DNA of 64,000 nt from contig NZ_CP014228.1 in assembly GCF_001553565.1 (NCBI RefSeq), forward strand, positions 434,001 to 498,000, in the 5' to 3' direction. This stretch comes from Actinomyces radicidentis. GTDB lineage: Bacteria > Actinomycetota > Actinomycetes > Actinomycetales > Actinomycetaceae. Below are positions 48,371-57,566 of this stretch, in pieces (the stretch's first letter is position 1; each line of letters begins with the position of its first letter). A model generated the notes under the pieces. That model was not told the origin of the DNA. It searched no databases and was given only the letters and a program-made list of their open reading frames with translations. The position numbers and the translations under genes were made by a program.

Positions 48371-50182
48371 TCAGAGGCGGACGTGGACGACGGAGAGACC
48401 GCGGACGGGCTCGGCGAGGAGGGCGTCGAGGGCGGCGGGGTCCGTCGGCCGCTCCACCCGCGCTCCGAGGGCCTCGGCGAGGGCTCCGGCGTCGGCGACC
48501 TGCGGGGTGGAGAAGTAGCGCTCCATGACGGGGGCCGGCGTGACCGCCGGGTACTCCAGCGTGGAGAAGATGCCGCCGCCGGCGTCGTCGAGGACGACCA
48601 CCTGGAGGTCGGGCTCGGACTCGAGCCGTCCCCGGGACAGGCTCATGGCGTCGTGGAGGTACGTGAGGTCGCCGACGAGAGCGCGCACGGGCCGTCCCGA
48701 GGCGAGGTGGGCTCCCAGCGCGGTGGCGATGGTGCCGTCGATGCCGGCCAGGCCCCGGTTGGCGAGGGCGGCGACGGGGGCTCCGTCGCCGGCGGGGGCG
48801 AGGCGGTCGAGGCGCCGGATCGGCATCGAGGAGCCGAGGACGAGCAGGGGCGGGGCCCCCGCAGGGTCCGCCGGGTCCGCGGGGCTCTCGGCGGCCGCTG
48901 CGCTCGCACGCCAGACGGCGAGGGCCGCGGCGTCCGCGGTGAGCGCGGAGGGAGCGGCGGCGTCCTCGGGGAGGAGAGCGGGGGCGACCGTGAGGGCGGC
49001 AACGGCGTCTTCCCACTCCCCCGCCCAGGCGGCCGGTGCGGCGGCGAGGCCGAGCGCCCCGATGACGTCCTCAGAGGTCGTGACGCCCAGGGTGACGGGC
49101 AGGACGCGCGCAGCGGTGCCGGCCGTGTCCGTCCAGCGGGCGGTGTGCACGAGGACGTCGACGGGAACGTCGTCGCGCGCGAGGAGGGTGCTGACGGGGC
49201 GGGTGAGGCTGGGGTGCCCGAGGACGAGGACGTGCTCGGTACGGGCCGTGAGCCCGGCGCCGTCGGAGGTGCCGAGGAGCTCGGCGTAGCGGGGCAGGGC
49301 GCCGGCGGCGTGGCGGGCGCCCGAGCTGGGCTCGGCGAGGAGGGGCCAGCCGAGGTCCCGGGCGAGGCGGGCGGCGAGCGCCCCGAGGGGCTCCGGGCAG
49401 TCGCCGACGACGATGACGCCGCGCTCGTCGCGGGCCGGCGAGGGGGCCGCGGTCGGTGCCGGTGAGTCACTCGCGGAGGCGCCGGCCTCCGCGTCGGCGA
49501 AGCGACCGGCTCCACCCGTGACGCGTCCGGCGAGCCGGATCTTGGTCCGGCTCTCAACGCCGTCGAGCAGGGCGGGCAGGTCCTCCCCCGCGGCCGGGGC
49601 GAGCGGCGGACGCAGGCGCACGTTGACCTGCGCGGGCCCCGGATCGTTCGACAGCCGGCCCGTCGCGGCGTCGACGGCCCGACGGACGAGGCCGGTGACG
49701 GCGCTGCGGCCGGCGGCCCCGCCGAGGTCGACGGGAAGGTCCGCGGGCAGGTCGACGGTGGCGCGCAGGGCGGGTGAGAAGAGCCCGGCCTGCTGGGTCG
49801 TCTGGTTGGCACCGGTGCCGACGAGCTCGTGCGGGCGGTCGGCGGACACGATGAGGAGCGGGACGCCGGCGGCGTCGGCCTCGAGGACGGCCGGATGGAG
49901 GTTCCCGACGGCGGTGCCGGACGTGGTGATGACGGCGGTGGGACGGCGCTCCCCGGCGAGGAGCGCGGCGCGTCCGGCGCCCACGGCGGCGAAGCCGGCG
50001 CTGCGCTCGTCGAGCAGGACGCGCACGGCGAGGAGACCGCGCTCCTCCGCCTCGGCGAGGACGGGGACGAAGGGGGCCGAGCGGGACCCGGGGGCGAGGA
50101 GCACGAGGCGGACGCCCCCGGAGACGAGGGCCGTGACGACGTCGCGGGCGGTGGCGATGGAGGACGGGACGGTGCTGGTCAC
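48371..50182 (-). CDS. menD: SEPHCHC synthase (menaquinone biosynthesis)
   Basis: The 603-residue thiamine-diphosphate enzyme joins isochorismate and 2-oxoglutarate-derived succinyl semialdehyde. It has the three-domain layout with APGSRSAPF and SADRPHELVGTGANQTTQQ in the N-terminal domain. The C-terminal thiamine motif is GDLTYLHDAMSLSRG followed by VVVLDDAGGGIFSTL. An Ala/Pro/Ser-rich loop lies near residues 230-255. The GTG start overlaps the menC stop. Confidence 0.94.
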   Translation of the reverse strand: MTSTVPSSIATARDVVTALVSGGVRLVLLAPGSRSAPFVPVLAEAEERGLLAVRVLLDERSAGFAAVGAGRAALLAGERRPTAVITTSGTAVGNLHPAVLEADAAGVPLLIVSADRPHELVGTGANQTTQQAGLFSPALRATVDLPADLPVDLGGAAGRSAVTGLVRRAVDAATGRLSNDPGPAQVNVRLRPPLAPAAGEDLPALLDGVESRTKIRLAGRVTGGAGRFADAEAGASASDSPAPTAAPSPARDERGVIVVGDCPEPLGALAARLARDLGWPLLAEPSSGARHAAGALPRYAELLGTSDGAGLTARTEHVLVLGHPSLTRPVSTLLARDDVPVDVLVHTARWTDTAGTAARVLPVTLGVTTSEDVIGALGLAAAPAAWAGEWEDAVAALTVAPALLPEDAAAPSALTADAAALAVWRASAAAAESPADPADPAGAPPLLVLGSSMPIRRLDRLAPAGDGAPVAALANRGLAGIDGTIATALGAHLASGRPVRALVGDLTYLHDAMSLSRGRLESEPDLQVVVLDDAGGGIFSTLEYPAVTPAPVMERYFSTPQVADAGALAEALGARVERPTDPAALDALLAEPVRGLSVVHVRL

Positions 50183-51426
50183 AGAAATACTCCGGCGAGG
50201 GCGGCAGCGGGGTCGGTGGGCTCGCGGGAGCGGCGCTCCGCGAGGGCGGCGAGCATCCCGCTGAGGCGCTCGGTCCAGCGGGCGGCGGTCTCCGAGGAGG
50301 CGGTGACGCGCGCGAGGGCGCCGGGCTGGGGCTCCCACCGGCCGACGGCGAGCGCGCCGTCCACCGGGAGCGCGGGCTCGTCGCGCACGTCGTCGACCGC
50401 GAGCGCGACGGTGCCGAGGCCGCAGGCGTGGTCGAGGACGGGCAGCGCGGCGGCGAGCTGGGCACCCCTCCCGACGCCCACGCTGGAGTCCAGCGCGGAG
50501 GAGACGACGGCAGGAAGGCCGAGCGCCTCGGCGAGCGCGAGCGCGCGCCGGACGCCGCCGAGCGGGGCGACCTTGAGGACGGCGACGTCGGCCGCGGCCA
50601 GGCGACGGACGGCGAGGGGATCGTGGCTGAGCCGGATCGACTCGTCGGCGGCGAGGGGAACGTCGACGGCGCGGCGGAGCGCCGCGAGGTCCTCGACGTC
50701 CATGACGGGCTGCTCGGCGTACTCGAGGCCGCCGGCGGCGCGGTCGACCTCGGGCAGGAGGGCGAGCGCCGTGTCCAGGTCCCAGGCGCCGTTGACGTCG
50801 ACGCGCACGCGGCCACCGGGGCCGAGGGCGTCGCGGACGGCCTCGAGGCGCGCCAGGTCGCGGGCCCGGGCGGCACCCTCCTCGCCGCGGCCGGAGCCTG
50901 CTGCGGCGTCCGTGCCCAGGCGGTAGCCGGCGATCTTGACCTTGGCGGTCGTGGCACCGGATGCGAGGACGATCTCGCGGGCGCGCTCGGCGTCGACCTC
51001 GGGGACCGTGACGTTGACGGGGACCGAGTCGCGGTGGGCGGGCAGGTCGGCGTCGTCGCGCGTGGCGGCCTCGAGGCCGGCGGCGAGCCAGGGTGCGGAG
51101 GCGGCGGCGTCGTACGTCCAGAACGGGGCGACCTCGCCCCAGCCGGCGGGGCCGTGGAGGAGGAGGCCCTCACGGCGGGTGAGGCCTCGGAAGCGCGTGC
51201 GCATGGCCGTCTCCCAGACGACGGCGCGGTCGACGTCCTCGAGGAGTCCGGTGGGGTCGAGGGGACGCAGGGCCGCCAGGTCGAGCTCGCCGACGTCGGT
51301 CCCGGGCGCGTCCTTGGGACCGTCGGCGTGCTCGGCGGGGCGCGCGGCGGCCTCCCCGGCGCCGGCGCGGTGGCCGGGCGCCGGGGAGGCCGGGGTGCTG
51401 CGGTCGAGGGGGTTGGAGGTGGTCAC
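50179..51426 (-). CDS. menC: o-Succinylbenzoate synthase
   Basis: The 415-residue enolase-superfamily enzyme dehydrates SHCHC to o-succinylbenzoate. Visible features are the catalytic lysine KVKIAG, metal ligands in [14 protein letters not shown] and AADESIRLS, and the second lysine VLKVAPLGG. The first 50 residues form a low-complexity extension; the start GTG at 51426 overlaps the argF stop, but a later start is possible. Confidence 0.9.
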   Translation of the reverse strand: MTTSNPLDRSTPASPAPGHRAGAGEAAARPAEHADGPKDAPGTDVGELDLAALRPLDPTGLLEDVDRAVVWETAMRTRFRGLTRREGLLLHGPAGWGEVAPFWTYDAAASAPWLAAGLEAATRDDADLPAHRDSVPVNVTVPEVDAERAREIVLASGATTAKVKIAGYRLGTDAAAGSGRGEEGAARARDLARLEAVRDALGPGGRVRVDVNGAWDLDTALALLPEVDRAAGGLEYAEQPVMDVEDLAALRRAVDVPLAADESIRLSHDPLAVRRLAAADVAVLKVAPLGGVRRALALAEALGLPAVVSSALDSSVGVGRGAQLAAALPVLDHACGLGTVALAVDDVRDEPALPVDGALAVGRWEPQPGALARVTASSETAARWTERLSGMLAALAERRSREPTDPAAALAGVFL

Positions 51427-52469
51427 TCGCCCAGGGTCGCCACCATGACGGCCTTGATGGTGTGCATACGGTTCTCGGCCTGGTCGAAGACGATGGAGCG
51501 CTCGGACTCGAAGACGTCGTCGGTGACCTCGATGCCCTCCATGCCGGTGGACTCGAAGAGCTGCTCACCGATGACGGTGTCGCGGTCGTGGTAGGCGGGC
51601 AGGCAGTGCATGAACTTCGCCTGCGCGCCCGCCTTCTCCATGAGGGAGGCGTTGACCTGGTAGGGCTTGAGCAGCGCGATGCGCTCGTCCCAGACCTCCT
51701 TGGGCTCGCCCATGGAGACCCAGATGTCGGTGTGGACGAAGTCGACGCCCTTCACGCCCTCGGCGACGTCCTCGGTGAGGGTGACGGTGGCGCCGGTGGT
51801 CTCGGCGACGCGGTGGGCCTCACCGACGCACTCCTCGTCGGGCCACAGCTCGCGCGGTGCCACGATGCGGACGTCGGCTCCCATGAGGGCGCCGGTGACG
51901 AGGAGGGAGCGGCCCGTGTTGAAGCGGGCGTCGCCGACGTAGGCGTAGGAGATCTCGGCGGCCGGCTTGCCGGCGTGCTCGATCATGGTGAGGGTGTCGC
52001 AGAGCACCTGCGTGGGGTGCCAGTCGTCGGTGAGGCCGTTCCAGACGGGGACTCCGGAGAGCTCGGCGAGCTGGGCGACCTTGGACTGGTCGTCGCCGCG
52101 GTACTCGATGCCGTCGAACATGCGGCCCAGCACCCGGGCCGTGTCCGCGACGGACTCCTTGTGCCCGATCTGGGAGCCGGAGGGGTCGAGGTAGGTGGTG
52201 TGGGCGCCCTGGTCCGCGGCGCCGACCTCGAAGGAGCAGCGGGTACGTGTCGAGGTCTTCTCGAAGATGAGGGCGATGTTCTTGCCCACCAGGCGCTGGG
52301 TCTCGCGGCCGGCCTTCTTGTCCGCCTTGAGGGCGGCGGCGAGCTCGACAAGGGTCATCCACTCCTGCGGGGTGAAGTCGAGCTCGCGTAGGAAGGAGCG
52401 CCCCTTGAGGGCCTCCAGAACGGCGGCGTCGGGCGCGGGGAGCTGGTAGTCGGTGGGTGGGTTGCTCAT
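51423..52469 (-). CDS. argF: Ornithine carbamoyltransferase
   Basis: The 348-residue enzyme makes citrulline from ornithine and carbamoyl phosphate. It has the carbamoyl-phosphate motif STRTR (73-77), [11 protein letters not shown], and the ornithine-binding MHCLPAYHD. Length is typical. The ATG at 52469 follows GAGAGG by six bases. No other arginine gene is nearby; its stop overlaps menC, so arginine and menaquinone genes are unexpectedly coupled. Whether it acts anabolically or in the deiminase pathway is unclear. Confidence 0.94.
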   Translation of the reverse strand: MSNPPTDYQLPAPDAAVLEALKGRSFLRELDFTPQEWMTLVELAAALKADKKAGRETQRLVGKNIALIFEKTSTRTRCSFEVGAADQGAHTTYLDPSGSQIGHKESVADTARVLGRMFDGIEYRGDDQSKVAQLAELSGVPVWNGLTDDWHPTQVLCDTLTMIEHAGKPAAEISYAYVGDARFNTGRSLLVTGALMGADVRIVAPRELWPDEECVGEAHRVAETTGATVTLTEDVAEGVKGVDFVHTDIWVSMGEPKEVWDERIALLKPYQVNASLMEKAGAQAKFMHCLPAYHDRDTVIGEQLFESTGMEGIEVTDDVFESERSIVFDQAENRMHTIKAVMVATLGE

Positions 52470-53242
52470 GGGTATCCTCTCGGTCGGCGGTCCGGGCACA
52501 TCGTATCCAGAGCGCGGCGCGCGACGGAGGCGGCGTGCCGGGGCAGGCCATGCCGTGCGAGCCGCCACCGCTCGCGGTAATGGGAGGACTCAGCAATGCC
52601 CCTCATTTTACGTGCCACGTCTGAATCGATGCTCTCGGCCACGAACTGCCCTCCGGGAACGGGAAAGAGCGGCCGGACGCGGTCCTGAATGGTCTCAGGG
52701 TGTTTGCTTGAGCGTGCGTAGATGTGCCCGTACATACGAGGCAGTCGATCTACGCGGGCCTTCTCGTTAATCTGGTCCAGCATGAACATGAGGTTCTGTC
52801 CGGGATCATCCGCATGCCGCGCCAGCCGGTTCAAGGTTTCGGACATCGCGTCTGTCTCACGCTTCGCGGGGACGAGTCGCGTCTGCTTGGGTGTACCCAA
52901 GGGCTTCTCGTCGACGTAGTAGACTAAAGAGCCCCGACGTCGTCGAACTGCCCCCACGAGTGCGTTGAAGACCCTGAGCTGTTGGGGGAATCGGATAACG
53001 TTCTGCTCCCTGAAGACATCGGCGACCTTCTTCTCCCAGCGTCCCAGATGCTCCGTCTTCACGATCTCCTAGGGAAAGAGTGTCGCCTTCTGCCACTGGA
53101 ACCTCGCTCTGATCTCTCGTGCAGCGTCTTCAGGGATGGCGAAACCCACATACCCGAATCCGGGGCCGGTTCGAAACCTGGGATGATCTGGCGAGATGAA
53201 TGCTCCGGGCTCCCCGACCTCGTCGATGTAGGCAAGAAACAT
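52466..53242 (-). pseudogene. DUF3800-family protein, amber-interrupted
   Basis: The N-terminus MFLAYIDEVGEPGAF is the DUF3800 signature (YIDESG), a family often found with mobile or defence DNA and thought to be RNase H-like. After LFP the frame meets TAG at 53069-53071 and continues EIVKTEHLGRWEKKVADVF to a stop overlapping the argF start (258 codons in all). The 3' part could start at GTG 53062 with AGGAG upstream, giving 198 residues. It is most simply a nonsense pseudogene. The usual aspartates near the C-terminus are not clear, so the end may be altered too. Confidence 0.7.
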
Positions 53243-53425
53243 CGCGATCCCGACTCCGTCGTCCTCAGCGATGGGCGAGCTCCGTACGACCGCGGCTCGA
53301 CATTCGAGGCGAAGAAACCCCGCTCACACGAAACGGGGCCTCCACAAATTGACGTTCGGGGGAACTATTCCATCCCTAACTACCTGAGGATAACATAACA
53401 CCCGAGCCCGACGGAGTCAATCCTT

Positions 53426-53983
53426 CGACGAGACTCACGTGATGTGCCCGCGAAAGACTCGCGGTGCATCACGTAGCGAGTGCCCGCCAAACCCGTGCTG
53501 CTTGGGGTCGGCGGCGCAGGCTTGGGTATGGGGAGCAGGCTGTCGATGCAGGTCAGGGCTGAGATCACCCGCAAGTACGCCAAGGCGTACAGGAGGGCCT
53601 CAAAGTAGGACAAGGGGCGCATGCCGAGCGAGGTGTGCGCGGTGACCGGCTGGAGCCGCGACAACGCGCGCCGCCGGCTCACCGCCGCTGGCTCAGCGCC
53701 CGCCCGAGCCCGTGTTGCTCCCAGGCGCAGCGAGCGCAGGGCGCGTGCGCGCAAGTACTCCTACGATGCTCTGGTCGTGCTGCAGCGGGTGTGGGCGTCC
53801 TGCGGCTACCAGTGCGGTAAATACCTGGTCGTCTCGATGCCCGTGGTGCTCGATTTGCTCGAGGCCGCGGACGAGCTCGATGATGAGGCACGTGACGGCC
53901 CGCAGGTGCGCGGCGAGCTGGAGGCCATGAGCGCGGCGACCATCGACCGCTACCTCAAGCCCGCCCGAGAGCGCGCCAGGGTC
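53426..53983 (+). repeat. 558-bp inverted repeat, left arm
   Basis: This stretch matches 55544-56101 in inverted orientation with no difference noticed, including identical translations in several frames. The arms flank an IS256-type element. Confidence 0.85.
53528..53983 (+). pseudogene. N-terminal fragment of an integrase-core transposase
   Basis: The frame reads MQVRAEITRKYAKAYRRASK, a TAG (53606-53608), then DKGRMPSEVCAVTGWSRDNARRRL and onward to AMSAATIDRYLKPARERARV. This is the N-terminal DNA-binding region of a transposase whose catalytic domain is absent. The IS256 element starts immediately after it. Confidence 0.75.
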
Positions 53984-54814
53984 GGGGCTGTTCAATCTTC
54001 TGTGTAAGCCCTCTCCGTCTGGAAGGACTGCACGATGACGACAACGACTCCGACGACGGGTGCCGACGCCTCGAACGGTGAGGCGCTCTCGGGCGCTGAG
54101 GTGGCCCGGCGCCTGCGCGAGTCCGGTGCCCTGGACGAGCTCCTGGCCAAGGTCACCGCCGGCTCGGTACCGGTCACTGGTGCCGACGGACTGCTGCCGT
54201 AACTGCTCAAGGAGGCCCTGGAGACGGGGCCTGCAAGCCGAGATGAGCGATCACCTGGGCTACGACAAGGGCGAGCCCACCACCGTGGCCCGCGGTAACG
54301 CCCGCAACGGCACGACCACCAAGATGATGGATTCTGAGGTTGGTCCCTCCTGGATCGAGGTCCCCAGGGACCGCGCCGGCACCTTCACCCCGCGACTGGT
54401 GCGCAAGGGCCAGCGGCGTATGGACGGCCTGGACGCGTGTGAATCATCAGCCTGTACGCCGGCGGCATGACCGTGCGCGACATCGCCCGCCACCTGGCCA
54501 AGACCCTGGGTGAGGGGGCTGTCCTGGGCGACGATCTGAAAAGATCACCGACGCCGTGTGCGAGGCGGTCCTGGCGTGGCAGGAGCGGCCTGTGGAGGCC
54601 TTCTACCCGGTGGTGTTCCTCGACGCGATCCGCATCAAGGTCCGTGAGAGTCACCGCGTGTCCAACCGGGCGGCCCACATCGCCGTGGGAGTGGACATGG
54701 ACGGGATCAAGCACGTCCTGGGCATCTGGGTCCAGGCCGAGGAGGGAGCCTCCTTGACGGGCGGCGCGTGTGCGCCCAGCTCGGGGCCGCGGCATCAGCG
54801 ACATGATGATCGTC

Positions 54815-54856
54815 GAGGGGGGCACCTCCCGCTTGAGAGCGCAGCGCGCGGGGGAA
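54815..54856 (+). repeat. Short hairpin insertion element, copy 3
   Basis: A 42-base insert GAGGGGGGCACCTCCC...GCGCGGGGGAA lies between the codons for MMIV and CDGL of the IS256 transposase. It matches copies 1 and 2 but for one extra G and one substitution. Confidence 0.75.
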
Positions 54857-55168
54857 TGCGACGGGCTCACGGGCCTTTCGGAGGCGACCTGGGCGACCTG
54901 GCCCGACTCCATAGTCCAGACCTGCGCGGGTAGCACCTGATCCGCTCCTCGATGCGCTTGGTGTCCTACGGGGAGCGCAAGCAGGTCGCCGCCGCCCTCA
55001 AGCCGGTCTACACAGCGCCCAGCGAGAAGGCCGCCGCTCAGGCCCTGGCTGATCTTGAGGCCAGCCAGATCGGTGCGCGTCACCCGCAGGTGGTGGCCTC
55101 CTGGAAGCGGGCCTGGGAGCGGTTTATCCCGTTCTTGGCCTTCCCGCCGGCGCTGCGCCGGGTCATCT

Positions 55169-55197
55169 CTCCCCCACTGCGTGGGAGGTGCCCCCTC
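55169..55197 (-). repeat. Short hairpin insertion element, copy 4 (short form)
   Basis: On the minus strand the 29-base insert starts with the same GAGGGGGCACCTCCC and ends GTGGGGGAG. CTCCCAC and GTGGG pair around a GCA loop. It interrupts RRVI/TNAIE of the IS256 transposase. Confidence 0.7.
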
Positions 55198-55509
55198 TAC
55201 CAACGCGATCGAGTCGCGCAGCTACCAGCTGCGCAAGGTCACCAAGAACCGCGGTCACTTCCCCTCCGACCAGGCGGCGGTGAAGCTGCTGTGCCTGGCG
55301 ATCTGCGACACCCGTGGACAAGAGAGCCGCCGACCGAGCCAAGGACGCCGGCAAGAACTCCCACCAGCGCGTCGCCAAGGCACGACTCGTCCAGGGACGC
55401 GTCACCAGCGGCTGGAAGCAGGCCCTGGCCCAGCTCGCCGCCGCCTACCCCGAACGCATCGACCCCTACCTCTAAACCAATCCGCTTACACAGAAAACTT
55501 GACAGGCTC

Positions 55510-55999
55510 GCCCGGCCTTCGTCGCCGTCAGGCCCCGCGCCTCGACCCTGGCGCGCTCTCGGGCGGGCTTGAGGTAGCGGTCGATGGTCGCCGCGCTCAT
55601 GGCCTCCAGCTCGCCGCGCACCTGCGGGCCGTCACGTGCCTCATCATCGAGCTCGTCCGCGGCCTCGAGCAAATCGAGCACCACGGGCATCGAGACGACC
55701 AGGTATTTACCGCACTGGTAGCCGCAGGACGCCCACACCCGCTGCAGCACGACCAGAGCATCGTAGGAGTACTTGCGCGCACGCGCCCTGCGCTCGCTGC
55801 GCCTGGGAGCAACACGGGCTCGGGCGGGCGCTGAGCCAGCGGCGGTGAGCCGGCGGCGCGCGTTGTCGCGGCTCCAGCCGGTCACCGCGCACACCTCGCT
55901 CGGCATGCGCCCCTTGTCCTACTTTGAGGCCCTCCTGTACGCCTTGGCGTACTTGCGGGTGATCTCAGCCCTGACCTGCATCGACAGCCTGCTCCCCAT
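55510..55999 (-). pseudogene. N-terminal fragment of the same transposase, inverted copy
   Basis: Same protein as at 53528-53983, with TAG at 55919-55921, continuing EARGLTATKAGRA before meeting the IS256 end. No catalytic domain follows. Confidence 0.75.
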
Positions 56000-56101
56000 A
56001 CCCAAGCCTGCGCCGCCGACCCCAAGCAGCACGGGTTTGGCGGGCACTCGCTACGTGATGCACCGCGAGTCTTTCGCGGGCACATCACGTGAGTCTCGTC
56101 G
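55544..56101 (-). repeat. 558-bp inverted repeat, right arm
   Basis: Inverted copy of 53426-53983. The right arm's source sequence extends 34 bases further toward the IS256 element (55510-55543) than the left. Confidence 0.85.
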
Positions 56102-56106
56102 CATGC

Positions 56107-56135
56107 TTGACACGCCTTTCGGTAGCCTCTAACCT
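56107..56135 (+). promoter_or_regulatory. Promoter of the phosphonate cluster
   Basis: TTGACA (56107-56112), a 17-base spacer and TAACCT (56130-56135) form a near-consensus housekeeping promoter about 220 bases before the first gene, just outside the inverted repeat. Confidence 0.65.
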
Positions 56136-56256
56136 CCCGATATCGCCCCCCCCGGATCGCCCTGATCCACGAGAGACGGTCCCACGTCACGCGAGCGCGA
56201 GCCCCACCTCAAGTGACCCTGACGGGACTGTTTGTCATGTTGTCGTTCGTCACCGG

Positions 56257-56306
56257 TCTGCGAAATTCCATTGTTCCGCAGATGGGGTGCTGCAGCCGAT
56301 AGCTGC
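56257..56306 (+). promoter_or_regulatory. Two consecutive hairpins in the cluster leader
   Basis: TCTGCG/CGCAGA (56257-56262, 56277-56282) and GCAGC/GCTGC (56292-56296, 56302-56306) can form two stems in the untranslated leader. No riboswitch class is recognised. Confidence 0.4.
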
Positions 56307-56354
56307 CGTGCGCTTTTGCCTGCGCATTTTCATTCCTATCTTTAGGGGGATATA

Positions 56355-57566
56355 ATGAATGAGAACCTAGTCGTTTTCGCCACTAACCGTGTCTCTGGCT
56401 TGAAAAAGCAGGCGGCAGAGGATCTCCGTTATCATATGGTGATCTTTACCGAGGACAAGTACCGTGACGACTATGAGGACGCAGGCTTCTCGCCGGTCTT
56501 TTCGGTGCCGGCCCTCGAGGACTTCACCGCGGTGCGCGCAGAGTTCGCTCGACTGCTGGAGACCATCGACTTCGTCGGTGTCATCGGCGGCTCCGAGCGA
56601 GCCGTGCAGCCGGCTGGTTTCGTCCGTTCGTACTTCGGGCTAGAAGGCCCGGGCTTCGAGGAGTGTGCTCGCCTGACGGACAAGTACCTGATGAAGCGCT
56701 CTTGGCTCGCCGCCGACCTGCCAGTCGCCGACTTCATGGCCGTCCGCGGCGTCGACAACTTCGGGGAGATCGTCTCAAGCCGCTCGCTGCCTATGATCAT
56801 CAAGCCCTCCCGCGGCACTGGCGCCGTCCAGATCACCGCGGTGACTACGGAGGAGGAGCGGGAGGCTGTGCTGGCCAACCCTCCGGCCTATGTTACCAAC
56901 GACGACTACTACGCCCTCGTCGAGAAGAAGTTGGAAGTCATCGCAGAGTACCACGTCGACGCTGTCGTCTCCCGTGGCGGGATCTGCTATGACATGGTTG
57001 GTCGCTACTTCGCGCCTCCGATGAACTGGCGAGAGCCCGGTCTGCGGGGTTCGCATACCGTCAACCCCGAGGACCCGGCTTTCGAGCCCGTCCGGACTCT
57101 GGGCGCCCGTGCCGTCGCTGCCCTTGGAGTGACCGACGGCGTCACCCATTGTGAGGTCTTCGAGACCCCCGACGGCTTCGTCCTGGGCGAGATCGCCGGC
57201 CGTCCCGGCGGCGGCAGCGTCTCCTCTCTGATGAAGCACCAGTTGGGCGTGAACGCCTGGGACGCGTTCGTGGCTACGACTCTGCGTCGTGAGATCCCTT
57301 CTGCCAAGCCGGGTGTCACGTCCCTGGTCACCGCATGCGTGATGCTGCCCGAGGCCGAGCAGCCCGTGGTCGAGTGGACCTCGGCTGAGGAAATCGCCGC
57401 CCTCGACGGCGTGGAGGAGGCTATTGTCACCTGCCAGGCAGGCCGCACCTCCGGCTACCGTCACTCCTCGGTGGGCTCGGGTTACGTCGTCTACCGGTCC
57501 GAGTCCGACGACGTCATCGCCGACGGCACGCGCATCACGGAGTCCTTCAAGCTGGTCTACGCATGA
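56355..57566 (+). CDS. ATP-grasp ligase 1 of the phosphonate cluster
   Basis: The 403-residue protein is an ATP-grasp carboxylate-amine ligase. It has a pre-ATP-grasp Rossmann-like N-terminus, the ATP-binding lysine and glycine loop MIIKPSRGTGAVQI near residue 150, and the metal site GEIAGRPGGGS near 278. The pattern EIxxRxGG resembles the L-amino-acid ligase and carnosine-synthase branch. Such enzymes make an acyl phosphate and couple it to an amine. Likely substrates are a phosphonate carboxylate and an amino acid. AGGGGGA precedes the ATG at 56355. Its stop overlaps the second ATP-grasp gene (ATGA). Codon use is less GC-biased than the core genes, suggesting transfer. Confidence 0.85.
   Translation: MNENLVVFATNRVSGLKKQAAEDLRYHMVIFTEDKYRDDYEDAGFSPVFSVPALEDFTAVRAEFARLLETIDFVGVIGGSERAVQPAGFVRSYFGLEGPGFEECARLTDKYLMKRSWLAADLPVADFMAVRGVDNFGEIVSSRSLPMIIKPSRGTGAVQITAVTTEEEREAVLANPPAYVTNDDYYALVEKKLEVIAEYHVDAVVSRGGICYDMVGRYFAPPMNWREPGLRGSHTVNPEDPAFEPVRTLGARAVAALGVTDGVTHCEVFETPDGFVLGEIAGRPGGGSVSSLMKHQLGVNAWDAFVATTLRREIPSAKPGVTSLVTACVMLPEAEQPVVEWTSAEEIAALDGVEEAIVTCQAGRTSGYRHSSVGSGYVVYRSESDDVIADGTRITESFKLVYA

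Larger units (their letters stand above)
54034..55475 (+). pseudogene. IS256-family (Mutator-like) transposase, multiply broken
   Basis: Recognisable blocks are the N-terminus (MTTTTPTTGADASNG), DHLGYDKGEPTTVARGNARNG, the first catalytic Asp in FYPVVFLDAIRIKV, and VSYGERKQVAAALKPVYTA. Frameshifts and stops occur near 54200, 54440, 54530, 54750 and 54930. Two hairpin inserts lie at 54815-54856 (before the second catalytic Asp, CDGLTG) and 55169-55197 (before TNAIE with the catalytic Glu). Confidence 0.87.
53984..55509 (+). mobile_element. IS256-family element, degraded
   Basis: About 26-base imperfect inverted repeats (53984-54009 and 55484-55509) share TTCTGTGTAAGC, typical of IS256. Length is 1,526 bp. 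No target duplication is present; the flanks are the two inverted 558-bp repeats. Confidence 0.85.

Noticed and set aside
52982-53398. A plus-strand gene of 138 codons
   Set aside because: It lies antisense to the DUF3800 frame and shows no domain or ribosome site.
37477-55197. The hairpin inserts as a CRISPR array or as terminators
   Set aside because: They are single, kilobases apart, without spacers, and lie inside transposase frames rather than at gene ends.
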